A DNA stretch of 7,427 bases from SHWB01 sp050246875 (GTDB lineage Bacteria > Pseudomonadota > Alphaproteobacteria > UBA6615). Every line of letters begins with the position of its first letter. Position 1 is the stretch's first letter. The translations under genes and the position numbers were made by a program. This document shows positions 1-6,469 of this stretch, one piece after another. The stretch spans positions 1 through 7,427 of the forward strand of contig JBFWVF010000025.1 of assembly GCA_050246875.1 (NCBI GenBank). Direction: 5' to 3'. A model generated the notes under the pieces. It was given only the letters and a program-made list of their open reading frames with translations. It did not search any database and was not told where the DNA came from.

Positions 1-330
1 GCGGAAGGTGACGTAGATGGCCTCGTCGTCGAAGAGGATCCAGGCCTCGGTCTTCTGCGACGCGGGAGGGCCCGACAGGGGCTCGGCCTGGATGAAGTCC
101 GAAATGGACGGCACGTCGCGGTAGACGACCTCGTCCAGCTGGCCGTCGACCCTGAGCGGCCCCGGCAACGCCACGGCACGGAGCGTGACGTGCCCCGAAG
201 CATCCCTCGACAACACGGGTGCCCCTGCCGCGCTGAGCGGCTCCCCGCTGCGTGGCGTCTGGGCCGCCGCGCCGCACGCGCACAGCGTCAGCCACAGGAC
301 CAGTTCGGCGGCCAGGAATCGACGCCGCAT
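1..330 (-). CDS. DUF5916/CBM9-type exported protein, N-terminal part (runs off the window)
   Basis: Only the first 110 residues are in the window; the gene continues past position 1. The protein opens with a Sec-type signal peptide: basic start MRRR, hydrophobic stretch about residues 5-19, and a likely cleavage after the Ala run at 21-23 (GAAAQ). Residues 59-110 match the start of the CBM9-like N-terminal domain found in DUF5916 proteins: L-R-V-D-G-Q-L-D-E (59-67), then a D-F-I-Q-A-E-P stretch (78-84), then F-D-D-E-A-I-Y-V (100-107). In that family this beta-sandwich precedes a large, probably outer-membrane, region; some members are annotated as carbohydrate-binding or hydrolase-like, but the function is not settled. 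The ATG lies 6 bases after the stop of the TPR-peptidase gene, so the two are probably co-transcribed. I see no Shine-Dalgarno sequence. The family call rests on the N-terminal pattern alone. Confidence 0.82.
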   Translation of the reverse strand, partial: MRRRFLAAELVLWLTLCACGAAAQTPRSGEPLSAAGAPVLSRDASGHVTLRAVALPGPLRVDGQLDEVVYRDVPSISDFIQAEPLSGPPASQKTEAWILFDDEAIYVTFR

Positions 331-336
331 TCGCTG

Positions 337-2754
337 CTACGGCTGCGCGAGCTTGAGCAGCAGGTCCTGCGCGCGCTCGTACTGCGGCGCCAGCTCGAGC
401 GCGGCCAGCACTTCCTTCTTCGCCTCCGTCTTCTGACCGTTCGCGGCGTACGCCTCCGCGAGCCGCGTCCGCGCCGCCGCCTTGTCCACGGTTCCGGCGG
501 CGAGCACGGTCCGGAAGGCTCGGATGGCCGTGGCGGCGTCTCCGCTGGCGAGCGCGGCGTTGCCGAGCGACAGTTGCGCGTCGACATCGAACGGGTCGAT
601 GCTCGCCACCCGCGCGTACGCGGCCATCGTGCGCTTCGTGTCGCCCCTGGCCGCCACGAGCCCCGCCCTCGTGCGGGCGGACTCGATGTCGTTGGCATCC
701 ACCTGCGCGAGCGCGTCCAGCGCCGCGAGCGCGCGGTCCGGCTGCTTCGCCGCGACGGCCAGCGCGGCGATCCTCACGTGCGGGCTGTCCTTCCCGGTGG
801 CCGGCGGCGCCAGCTTCGCGGCGCGCTCGTACGTCGCGATGGCCGAGGCGGCCTCCCCCGCCCGCTCGTACGCATCGGCAAGCCGCATCAGCACCGGGAA
901 GCTGCCGGGGTGCTGGTCGGCCAGCGCCTTCAGGCCGTCGAGCGTCGTGGTCTTCGCGAGGGTCTCGGGGGCCTTCATCGCGGACCGCAGCGCTCCGAAC
1001 TCCCGCGCCGTGTACGCGTCGAACCCTTTCTGCAGGTCGTCCATCGTGATGCCGAGCGCGGCCTTGAGCGCGCCGTCGGTATCGACGCCCGTCGCGTAGG
1101 CCTCGACCAGCGCCCGCAGCTTCGGCTGCCCGTAGGCCTCGTGAATGTGCGCCACCACCTGCGACGCCTGGAAGTAGGCCATCGAGATGGTCTTCGGGTC
1201 GCTGAAGCCGGCGTTGAGGTTCTTCAGCGTCATCACGCCGCCGTGGTCGAGCGCGTGGGCGAACTCCAGCTCCTGCTCCCGACCCCACTCCCGGCGGGCA
1301 CGCTTCTCCTCGAACACGGAAATGCCCTCGGTCAGCCACCGCGGCACGCGCTGCCCGGACAACTGGACGGTGATGACGTGGGCCAGCTCATGCCAGAGGG
1401 TCGCGCCCCAGTTGAACTCTCCCGGTGGCCGGGCCTTCGGCGAGTCGAGCGTGACCACCTGCCCGAAGCAGGCGCCCAGCGCGCCGATGAACCCGGGCAG
1501 GCCGATCGTCCGCACGGCAAAGTCGTCATGCTTCGGAAACATCTCGATCAGGAGCGGCCCCTTCGGCGTGAATTCCCAGGTCCGCGAGAGCGCCGCCACG
1601 GCCTCCTTCGCGAGCGGCAGCGCGTGTTCGCGCATCACGGCGGCCTCGTCCGGATGGAAGCGGAAGACCAGGTCCCCGTCCGTCACGGTCACGAACGTGT
1701 CCAGCGTGTCGAGCAGCGCCAGTGAGTTGAACGTCACGACGTCGTATGGATCGAGCTTGAAGGCGGCATCGAGCGCCTTCCGCGCGCCCGGCTCGTCCCC
1801 CGTCCGCAGCAGGTGCATGCCGAGCATGGCCAGCGCCCGGGCCGAGTCCGGATCGAGCGCGAGCGCCCGCCGCGTCAGCGCCACGGCCTCCTCGAACCGG
1901 TAGGCCCGGGCCGCGTGCTCGCCGGCGATCCGGTAGACGTCCGCGTAGCGCGGGTTGATGGCGAGCACGCCGGCGACCGCCTTCTCGAACTCCGCCGTCC
2001 GGTCGTCCACGTAGAGCAGCGCCGCGTCGAGCGCCCGGGCCTCCAGGCTGTTCGGATTCACGGCGAGCGCCCTCCCGATCAGGGCCCGGGCCTCCGCGCG
2101 TTTCGAATCACCGAGTTCGATCTCGGCAATGAGCAACAGAGCCTCCACGTGCCCGGGCTCCGCCGCGAGAATCGCCTCGGCCGCCTTCCGCGCCTCGGGC
2201 GGATTGCTGTCGGCGAGCACGCGTGCCATGCCGATCTGTGCCGGCACGTGCGTCGGGTTGACGTCGAGCGCCGCCTTGAACGACTTCGCGGCCTCGGCCT
2301 GGCTGTACTTCTCCTGGAACAGTTCGCCCCACGCCGTGTTCACCGCCACGTCGGCCGGCGCGATCCGGTTGGCGTCGCGAAACAGGCCGTTGGCCTCCTC
2401 GAAGCGGCCCAGCGCGCGAGCCGCGCGGCCGGCGCGCAGCAGCCGGGCGGGCGCCGGGCCATCACTGTTGCGCGCGACCACGGCGCCAAGCGTGCGCTCG
2501 GCCTCGCGGCGGCCCAGGTAGTGCTGCAGCAGGCCCAGTTCCAGCGCGGCGTCGCCGCCGGGGTCCCGCCCGGCGGGGCCCGCGAGGACCGTGAGCGCTT
2601 CCGTGTATCGGCCGCGGCCGATATCGGCGCGGGCGGACGCCAGCGTCGCGTCAGCCGGAGCCTGCGCGAATGCAGGCACTGGCGCGACGAGGAGCGACGC
2701 CAGCCCGAGTGCGGCGACCGTTCGACGTCCGTGAGGAAGGCCCGCGCGCGCCAT
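337..2754 (-). CDS. exported TPR protein with embedded peptidase-MA-like (HExxH) domain
   Basis: This 805-residue protein is probably periplasmic. A signal peptide covers residues 1-30, with cleavage likely after A-F-A (28-30). Residues from about 36 to 350 are tetratricopeptide repeats, recognisable by A-x-x-x-L-x-x-N/D-P spacing (for example around L-A-L-D-P, 298-302). A metallopeptidase-like domain of the peptidase-MA (gluzincin) type spans roughly 390-590. It has W-H-E-L-A-H with H455, E456 and H459 as expected zinc ligands and catalytic base, and W-L-T-E-G-I-S with E476 as the likely third ligand. TPRs resume from about 605 to 803. Family members are annotated as TPR proteins or peptidase-MA metallohydrolases; their substrates are mostly unknown. 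The start gives a clean signal peptide and lies 10 bases after a TATACT box. A 25-base gap separates it from the methyltransferase gene upstream, and the DUF5916 gene follows after 6 bases. The key residues are intact, so it may be active, but it could also be mainly a scaffold. Confidence 0.92.
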   Translation of the reverse strand: MARAGLPHGRRTVAALGLASLLVAPVPAFAQAPADATLASARADIGRGRYTEALTVLAGPAGRDPGGDAALELGLLQHYLGRREAERTLGAVVARNSDGPAPARLLRAGRAARALGRFEEANGLFRDANRIAPADVAVNTAWGELFQEKYSQAEAAKSFKAALDVNPTHVPAQIGMARVLADSNPPEARKAAEAILAAEPGHVEALLLIAEIELGDSKRAEARALIGRALAVNPNSLEARALDAALLYVDDRTAEFEKAVAGVLAINPRYADVYRIAGEHAARAYRFEEAVALTRRALALDPDSARALAMLGMHLLRTGDEPGARKALDAAFKLDPYDVVTFNSLALLDTLDTFVTVTDGDLVFRFHPDEAAVMREHALPLAKEAVAALSRTWEFTPKGPLLIEMFPKHDDFAVRTIGLPGFIGALGACFGQVVTLDSPKARPPGEFNWGATLWHELAHVITVQLSGQRVPRWLTEGISVFEEKRARREWGREQELEFAHALDHGGVMTLKNLNAGFSDPKTISMAYFQASQVVAHIHEAYGQPKLRALVEAYATGVDTDGALKAALGITMDDLQKGFDAYTAREFGALRSAMKAPETLAKTTTLDGLKALADQHPGSFPVLMRLADAYERAGEAASAIATYERAAKLAPPATGKDSPHVRIAALAVAAKQPDRALAALDALAQVDANDIESARTRAGLVAARGDTKRTMAAYARVASIDPFDVDAQLSLGNAALASGDAATAIRAFRTVLAAGTVDKAAARTRLAEAYAANGQKTEAKKEVLAALELAPQYERAQDLLLKLAQP

Positions 2755-2764
2755 GGCTGCGCGG

Positions 2765-2770
2765 AGTATA
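2765..2770 (-). promoter_or_regulatory. candidate -10 box of the TPR-peptidase gene
   Basis: TATACT on the minus strand ends exactly 10 bases before the ATG at 2754, in an otherwise very GC-rich gap. The gap has no Shine-Dalgarno sequence. The same TATANT-N10-ATG layout occurs at 6452-6457 (minus) and 6454-6459 (plus). No convincing -35 element is visible, and the upstream DNA is the end of the methyltransferase gene. If used, the leader would be only a few bases long. Confidence 0.45.
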
Positions 2771-2779
2771 CCAACCGGG

Positions 2780-3274
2780 TCAGCGCGTCAGCGCACGCTC
2801 CTCGATCTGCACGCGCCGCCACATCAGCAGCACGAACCAGATCGTCGCGACCCCGCCCACCCACCCGGCGTGGACCAGCAGCGCGAACCCGGTGAGCTCG
2901 CCGGCCACGGCGACGTAGTTGGGATGGGGAAACCAGCGGTAGGGCCCGGCGACGACGCGCGCGGACCCGGGCGGCACGAGAACGCGGAACGACCAGCGCG
3001 GCCCGAGCGTGCCGATGGCCCAGTACTTCAGCGCCTTGGCGAGCGCGAAGATGGTGAGCCCGGCCACACCGAGCGGCCGTGATTCGCCAGCGGCGCCGGC
3101 CAGTGCCATCACGACGAACGCAGCGGGATACGACCACTGCATGAGGCCGTACACGTCGTCGGCCGGCTCCGCCGCGCCGGCCGCGCGCAGCGCCTGCTCG
3201 TTGGCGCGGGACCGCCGTGCTTCGGCCAGCATCAGCGCCACGACGACCGCGAGGGCGACGAGGATGGATGTCAT
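2780..3274 (-). CDS. small integral-membrane methyltransferase, ICMT family
   Basis: This 164-residue membrane protein belongs to the isoprenylcysteine carboxyl methyltransferase/PEMT superfamily, which uses S-adenosylmethionine to methylate lipophilic substrates at the membrane. Hydrophobic segments lie at about 2-17, 48-62, 68-88 and 119-150. The C-terminal family signature is present as G-P-Y-R-W-F-P-H-P-N-Y (110-120), followed by E126 and a closing Q-I-E-E-R-A-L (156-162). The usual Arg before H-P-N-Y is Pro116 here. The pattern resembles the YpbQ/BpsB branch, which methylates alkylpyrones made by type III synthases in Bacillus. I chose the start at 3274 because it gives a hydrophobic N-terminus, overlaps the upstream flavoprotein stop in an ATGA, and has GGAGG 7 bases ahead. 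A longer in-frame extension to 3490 runs through the flavoprotein gene and looks like a GC-driven shadow. The substrate is unknown; a product of the KS and flavoprotein is the natural guess. Confidence 0.87.
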   Translation of the reverse strand: MTSILVALAVVVALMLAEARRSRANEQALRAAGAAEPADDVYGLMQWSYPAAFVVMALAGAAGESRPLGVAGLTIFALAKALKYWAIGTLGPRWSFRVLVPPGSARVVAGPYRWFPHPNYVAVAGELTGFALLVHAGWVGGVATIWFVLLMWRRVQIEERALTR

Positions 3275-4443
3275 CCGCGTGCCTCCGCGCGTCGGCCCGC
3301 GGCCACGGCCAGCCGCCGCGCCAGGGGCACGTCGCCGGCCAGCGGAATCAGCGGCACGAGCGGCGCGCTCCAGGCGGCGGCCAGGGCCGACGCCGCACGG
3401 ACACCGGCGGGCCACGCGACCAGGCCGCGCAGCGCGCGATTCAGCCGCCACTTCGCGCTGAACTCGTGCTGACGCGCCGCCGTCAGCCACGCCCAGGCGG
3501 GCTGTCCGGTCGCCAGTTCCCGCAGCGCGGCCTCGGCGGCCAGTTCGGCGCCCCGGATCGCGAAGCGCATGCCGTCACCGGTCATCGGATCGACGAAGCC
3601 GGCGGCATCCCCGGCCAGCAGCAGCCCCGGCACGCCCGCCGCGCGCGAGTCCACGGCCAGCGGACCGAGGATCGTCGCCGCGCCCAGGCGCGTGGCGCGG
3701 ACGAACCGTTCCCGCAGCAGGCCATCCGCGGCAATCGCCTGCGCCAGCACGTCCCCACGGAGCGGCGCGGCCGCGCGGTGCCACTCGCGGACCACGCAGA
3801 CGTTTGCCGTCCCGTCCGGCAGCGGCGCGATGCCGACGTAGCCGTCCTCCCGCACGTGCATCTCGCCACGGTCACCGAGGCCGGTTACGTCCGCGTAGGT
3901 GGCGCCGTACGCCCAGCGCTGGGGGCGCGCCGCGAAGCGCGAGAGGCCGAGTCCGAACGCCAGCCGCGAGTGCCGGCCGTCAGCCGCGACGACGAGCGGG
4001 GCCGTGACCCGCCGCTCCACGCCCGCCGCGGCCGCCCGCACGCCGGTCACCCGGTCATCGTCCATCAGCGGCGCATCAACGCGAACGCCGGTCTCCACGG
4101 CCACGCCGGCCGCGGCGGCCGTCTGGAGCAACAGTTCGTCCAGCACCCGGCGCCGCAGTGCCATCCCGACGATCCCGGGACCGTAGACGCCTTCCACGCG
4201 GGCGCGCCCGAGCCCGGTCACGACCATGCCGCCGATCGGCTTCGCGACTCGCGCGATCGGGTCCGCCACGCCCAGCGCGCCGAGCAGCGCCCAGGCCCCG
4301 GGGTTCACGGTGTCGCCGCACAGCTTGTCGCGCGGACACTGCGCGCGCTCGAACAGGCGCACGCGCATGCCGGCACGCGCGAGCAGCAGCGCCGTCAGGC
4401 TGCCGGCCGGGCCGCCGCCGATCACGAGGACTTCAGACGTCAT
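3271..4443 (-). CDS. FAD-dependent oxidoreductase, geranylgeranyl-reductase type
   Basis: This 390-residue flavoprotein has the p-hydroxybenzoate-hydroxylase fold. An N-terminal Rossmann motif G-G-G-P-A-G (9-14) binds FAD. D-K-L-C-G-D (39-44) matches the P-R-x-K-x-C-G segment typical of the geranylgeranyl reductase family. A-D-G-R-H-S (154-159) is the DG motif, and L-A-G-D-A-A-G-F-V-D-P (276-286) followed by T-G-D-G (288-291) is the second FAD/ribityl motif. Family members reduce isoprenoid double bonds or act as monooxygenases or dehydrogenases, so sequence alone does not fix the direction of chemistry. The C-terminus (about 340-385) is hydrophobic and Ala/Pro-rich, which may help membrane association. 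The gene starts 9 bases after the lipoprotein stop and ends in a 4-base overlap with the methyltransferase gene. That coupling suggests the two enzymes act in sequence on one substrate, probably a hydrophobic product of the KS. Confidence 0.92.
   Translation of the reverse strand: MTSEVLVIGGGPAGSLTALLLARAGMRVRLFERAQCPRDKLCGDTVNPGAWALLGALGVADPIARVAKPIGGMVVTGLGRARVEGVYGPGIVGMALRRRVLDELLLQTAAAAGVAVETGVRVDAPLMDDDRVTGVRAAAAGVERRVTAPLVVAADGRHSRLAFGLGLSRFAARPQRWAYGATYADVTGLGDRGEMHVREDGYVGIAPLPDGTANVCVVREWHRAAAPLRGDVLAQAIAADGLLRERFVRATRLGAATILGPLAVDSRAAGVPGLLLAGDAAGFVDPMTGDGMRFAIRGAELAAEAALRELATGQPAWAWLTAARQHEFSAKWRLNRALRGLVAWPAGVRAASALAAAWSAPLVPLIPLAGDVPLARRLAVAAGRRAEARG
3282..3286 (-). promoter_or_regulatory. 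Shine-Dalgarno site of the ICMT-type methyltransferase gene
   Basis: GGAGG on the minus strand lies 7 bases upstream of the ATG at 3274, inside the end of the flavoprotein gene. It decides the start and fits translational coupling through the ATGA overlap at 3271-3274. It is the only strong ribosome binding site I see in the window. Confidence 0.7.
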
Positions 4444-4452
4444 GTCCGAGCG

Positions 4453-5169
4453 TCAGCCCGCCTTCGTGACGCGGACCGTCAACGGGAACGCGTCTTCCAC
4501 GCCGCACTCTCCCGAGGCGAGGCGACTGGTGAGGATGCAGTCCTGCTGCCCGTTGCGGTTGGCGTCAGTCCAGCTACGGCTGTAGAGAAAACCCGACAGC
4601 ACCATGGAACGCTCCTCGTACGACCCCGTGAGATCAATCCGCTGCACGAAAGTGGCACCCGCGCCGCCACCGGGCGATACGGGATTGATGCCTTCGAGTC
4701 TCATCGTACCGGCCCGGGCCATGCCCGAAACGAGCGCGGCAGACTGCCAGCCACGTTCGAGCTGTCCATATCCGGCGCACGATCCCGACAGGCCCGGTGC
4801 GAAAGACACCTCGGCAAACACGCTCCTCAGGGTGCCGGATACCGCGTCGCCGGCGTGAGAGAGAACCACCGTGACGTCGGTACTGCAACCCAGGGTCTGT
4901 TCAGGGGATCGCGTGATCGCCGGGTCCACCACGAAGGCGTCCGGACGGGCGCCGGTCCATGTTCCGGTCACATTTACCGGGTTGGCCGGAGCGGACGTCG
5001 TGACAGCCGTCTCTGGCGGGGCCGGCGGCTGAGTACTCCCCTGCGCAGTCTGCGGCGCCGCCACCGGCGCGGGCGAAGCCGTCACCGGCGTGGGCGAAGT
5101 TGCCGTGCTGCCGCACCCACCCGGCAGCGACGAGACAACGACGACGGCGAGCAGCCGTGTCACCCGCAT
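4453..5169 (-). CDS. uncharacterised secreted lipoprotein
   Basis: I do not recognise a family for this 238-residue protein. Residues 1-18 form a signal peptide ending in S-L-P-G-G before Cys19, a slightly atypical lipobox (Pro at -3) that still suggests lipid anchoring. Residues 20-63 are a low-complexity Ser/Thr/Pro/Ala linker with a seven-residue repeat (S-P-T-P-V-T-A, then S-P-A-P-V-A-A). The folded part begins near V-N-V-T-G-T-W-T-G (65-73), a start seen in small lipocalin-like beta-rich bacterial lipoproteins. The mature part has four further cysteines (95, 131, 211, 222), enough for two disulfides. D-A-N-R-N-G-Q-Q-D (202-210) has the D-x-N-x-N-G-x-x-D spacing of a calcium-binding loop. 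The gene begins 12 bases after the KS stop and ends 9 bases before the flavoprotein start. By position it may help carry or hold the pathway product in the envelope, but that is a guess. Confidence 0.8.
   Translation of the reverse strand: MRVTRLLAVVVVSSLPGGCGSTATSPTPVTASPAPVAAPQTAQGSTQPPAPPETAVTTSAPANPVNVTGTWTGARPDAFVVDPAITRSPEQTLGCSTDVTVVLSHAGDAVSGTLRSVFAEVSFAPGLSGSCAGYGQLERGWQSAALVSGMARAGTMRLEGINPVSPGGGAGATFVQRIDLTGSYEERSMVLSGFLYSRSWTDANRNGQQDCILTSRLASGECGVEDAFPLTVRVTKAG
5062..5099. repeat. 21-base-period tandem repeat in the lipoprotein linker
   Basis: Two 17-base units at 5062-5078 and 5083-5099 differ at one base (CACCGGCGCGGGCGAAG and the same with T at the ninth position). The 21-base period keeps the reading frame and encodes the repeated S-P-x-P-V-x-A heptad of the Pro-rich linker, so expansion or contraction would change only linker length. 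Confidence 0.7.
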
Positions 5170-5181
5170 CGACGGATCCCG

Positions 5182-6441
5182 CTAGGCCCGACCCAGCACG
5201 ATCGCGCTGTTCTTCGAGCCGAAGCCGAGGCAGTTGCAGAGCGCGGCGTCGACCTGCGCGATGCGCGGACGGTTGGGAATGAAGTCCATGTCGCACGCCG
5301 GGTCCGGCGTCTCGAGGTTGATGGTCGGTGGCAGCACGCCGCGCGAGAGCGCCAGCGCCGTGCTGACGATCCCGGCCGCACCGCTTGCGCCCTGCGGGTG
5401 GCCGATCATCGACTTCGTCGAGGACCCCGGAACGCCGTCGGCCAGCGCGCCGAACACCTTGCGCACCGACCGCGACTCCACGGCGTCGTTCAACTGCGTG
5501 GACGTGCCGTGGTAGTTGACGTAGCCGATCTCCTCGAGCGCGCGGCCGGACCGGCCGAGCGCTGTGGTCATGCACCGGATGATCTCCACGCCGTCCGGCT
5601 CGAGCTGCACACGGTGGTAGGCGTCGCAGGTCGACGCGTAGCTCTCGACAACGGCGTAGGGACGGACGCCCCGCGCGAGCGCGCGGTCCTCGCGCTCCAG
5701 CACGTACATCCACGCCCCTTCGCCGAGCACGAAGCCGTCGCGGTTCCTGTCGAACGGACGGGAGGCCGCCTCCGGGCGGTCGTTGAAGCGCGTCGACACG
5801 GCGCGCATCCGCGAGAAGCCGAAGATCATCCCCGGCAGCACGCAGCCGTCCGTCCCGCCTGTCAGCATCACGTCATACTCACCCGAACGGACCATACCGA
5901 GCGCGTAGCCCGTGGCGTCGGTCGAGCTGGTGCAGCCGCACGAGAGCACGTGGCTGACTCCGCGCAGGCCGAGCGAGATCGACACCTCGCTCGACACCAT
6001 GCCGCAGATGCCGGTCGCGATCGCATAGGGCGTGACGTGCTTGCCCCCTTCGAGGAAGAAGTCGCGGTACTGGCTCTCGCCGACGTCGATGCCCCCGCCG
6101 CCGCTGCCGATGACGACGCCGGCGTTCGGCTCGCCCGCGCGCAGACCCGCGTCACGCCAGGCTTCACGGCCGGCCACGACGCCGAAGAGCGCCGCGCGCG
6201 AGTAGCGCCGCGGATCGGCCCGCTGGGCGAGGTCGGCGTCGCCCTCGAGCGCGGGCGCGTCGGCGGCCGTCACCGGCGGCACCCACGCGGCCACCTGGGA
6301 GGGATAGGTGGAGACGTCGAACTGCGTGATCGCCCTGGTGCCGCTCACGCCCGTGCTGACGGCCTGCCAGAACCGCTCGCGCCCGACCCCGAAGGCCGAC
6401 ACGGCGCCGATGCCGCTGATGACGACGCGTGGGGGCGCCAT
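5182..6441 (-). CDS. beta-ketoacyl-ACP synthase, FabF-like (KAS II fold)
   Basis: This 419-residue condensing enzyme (from the 6441 start) should catalyse decarboxylative Claisen condensation of an acyl chain with malonyl-ACP. The N-terminus R-V-V-I-S-G-I-G-A-V-S is typical of KAS II/thiolase-fold enzymes. Counting from the longer in-frame start at 6471, the catalytic Cys is C180 in S-C-G-C-T-S-S-T-D, His321 lies in N-Y-H-G-T-S-T, and K353 and His358 lie in S-T-K-S-M-I-G-H-P-Q-G-A-S-G. The Cys-His-His triad is thus complete (subtract 10 for the shorter form). The C-terminal loop is L-G-F-G-S-K-N-S. Residues around the nucleophile differ from the usual A-C-x-S-G, so this is probably not housekeeping FabF. 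I prefer 6441 because M-A-P-P-R-V-V-I fits the family length and lies 10 bases after TATAGT; the 6471 ATG would place the start over the divergent gene's own ATG. It is the first gene of the operon. No ACP is visible nearby. Confidence 0.94.
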   Translation of the reverse strand: MAPPRVVISGIGAVSAFGVGRERFWQAVSTGVSGTRAITQFDVSTYPSQVAAWVPPVTAADAPALEGDADLAQRADPRRYSRAALFGVVAGREAWRDAGLRAGEPNAGVVIGSGGGGIDVGESQYRDFFLEGGKHVTPYAIATGICGMVSSEVSISLGLRGVSHVLSCGCTSSTDATGYALGMVRSGEYDVMLTGGTDGCVLPGMIFGFSRMRAVSTRFNDRPEAASRPFDRNRDGFVLGEGAWMYVLEREDRALARGVRPYAVVESYASTCDAYHRVQLEPDGVEIIRCMTTALGRSGRALEEIGYVNYHGTSTQLNDAVESRSVRKVFGALADGVPGSSTKSMIGHPQGASGAAGIVSTALALSRGVLPPTINLETPDPACDMDFIPNRPRIAQVDAALCNCLGFGSKNSAIVLGRA

Positions 6442-6451
6442 GGGGAGCGTC

Positions 6452-6457
6452 ACTATA
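6452..6457 (-). promoter_or_regulatory. candidate -10 box of the KS operon
   Basis: TATAGT on the minus strand ends exactly 10 bases before the ATG at 6441. It shares the bases TATA (6454-6457) with the plus-strand TATAAT of the divergent gene. TATTAT at 6455-6460 is an overlapping alternative on the same strand. I find no Shine-Dalgarno sequence between the box and the ATG and no clear -35 hexamer. A transcript from here would have almost no leader. Confidence 0.5.
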
Positions 6458-6459
6458 AT
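6454..6459 (+). promoter_or_regulatory. consensus -10 box (TATAAT) of the divergent methyltransferase gene
   Basis: A perfect TATAAT sits exactly 10 bases before the ATG at 6470 in DNA that is otherwise about 70% GC. It fixes the start of the plus-strand gene and implies a leader of zero to a few bases. No -35 match is visible at 16-18 bases upstream, where the KS coding sequence lies, and no Shine-Dalgarno sequence precedes the ATG. Confidence 0.6.
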
Positions 6460-6469
6460 ACGGACCGCC

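Noticed and set aside
190..1725. Plus-strand open frame of 511 codons opposite the TPR-peptidase gene
   Set aside because: Arg-rich low-complexity translation with no motif; it is a shadow of the minus-strand gene, which has a signal peptide and HExxH.
1813..2895. Plus-strand open frame of 360 codons
   Set aside because: Antisense to the N-terminal TPR region and to the methyltransferase end; the composition is Arg/Val-rich with no domain.
3275..3490. N-terminal extension of the ICMT-type gene to 3490
   Set aside because: The 72 extra residues are Arg/Gly/Ala-rich, lie inside the flavoprotein gene in another frame, and ignore the GGAGG and ATGA overlap at 3274.
5062..5099. Possible CRISPR-like or regulatory repeat
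   Set aside because: There are only two units with a 21-base in-frame period inside a Pro-rich linker, so it is a coding heptad repeat.
6308..6469. N-terminal extension of the divergent methyltransferase gene to 6308
   Set aside because: It overlaps the KS coding sequence on the other strand and would place the TATAAT box inside the gene; the 6470 start fits the family.
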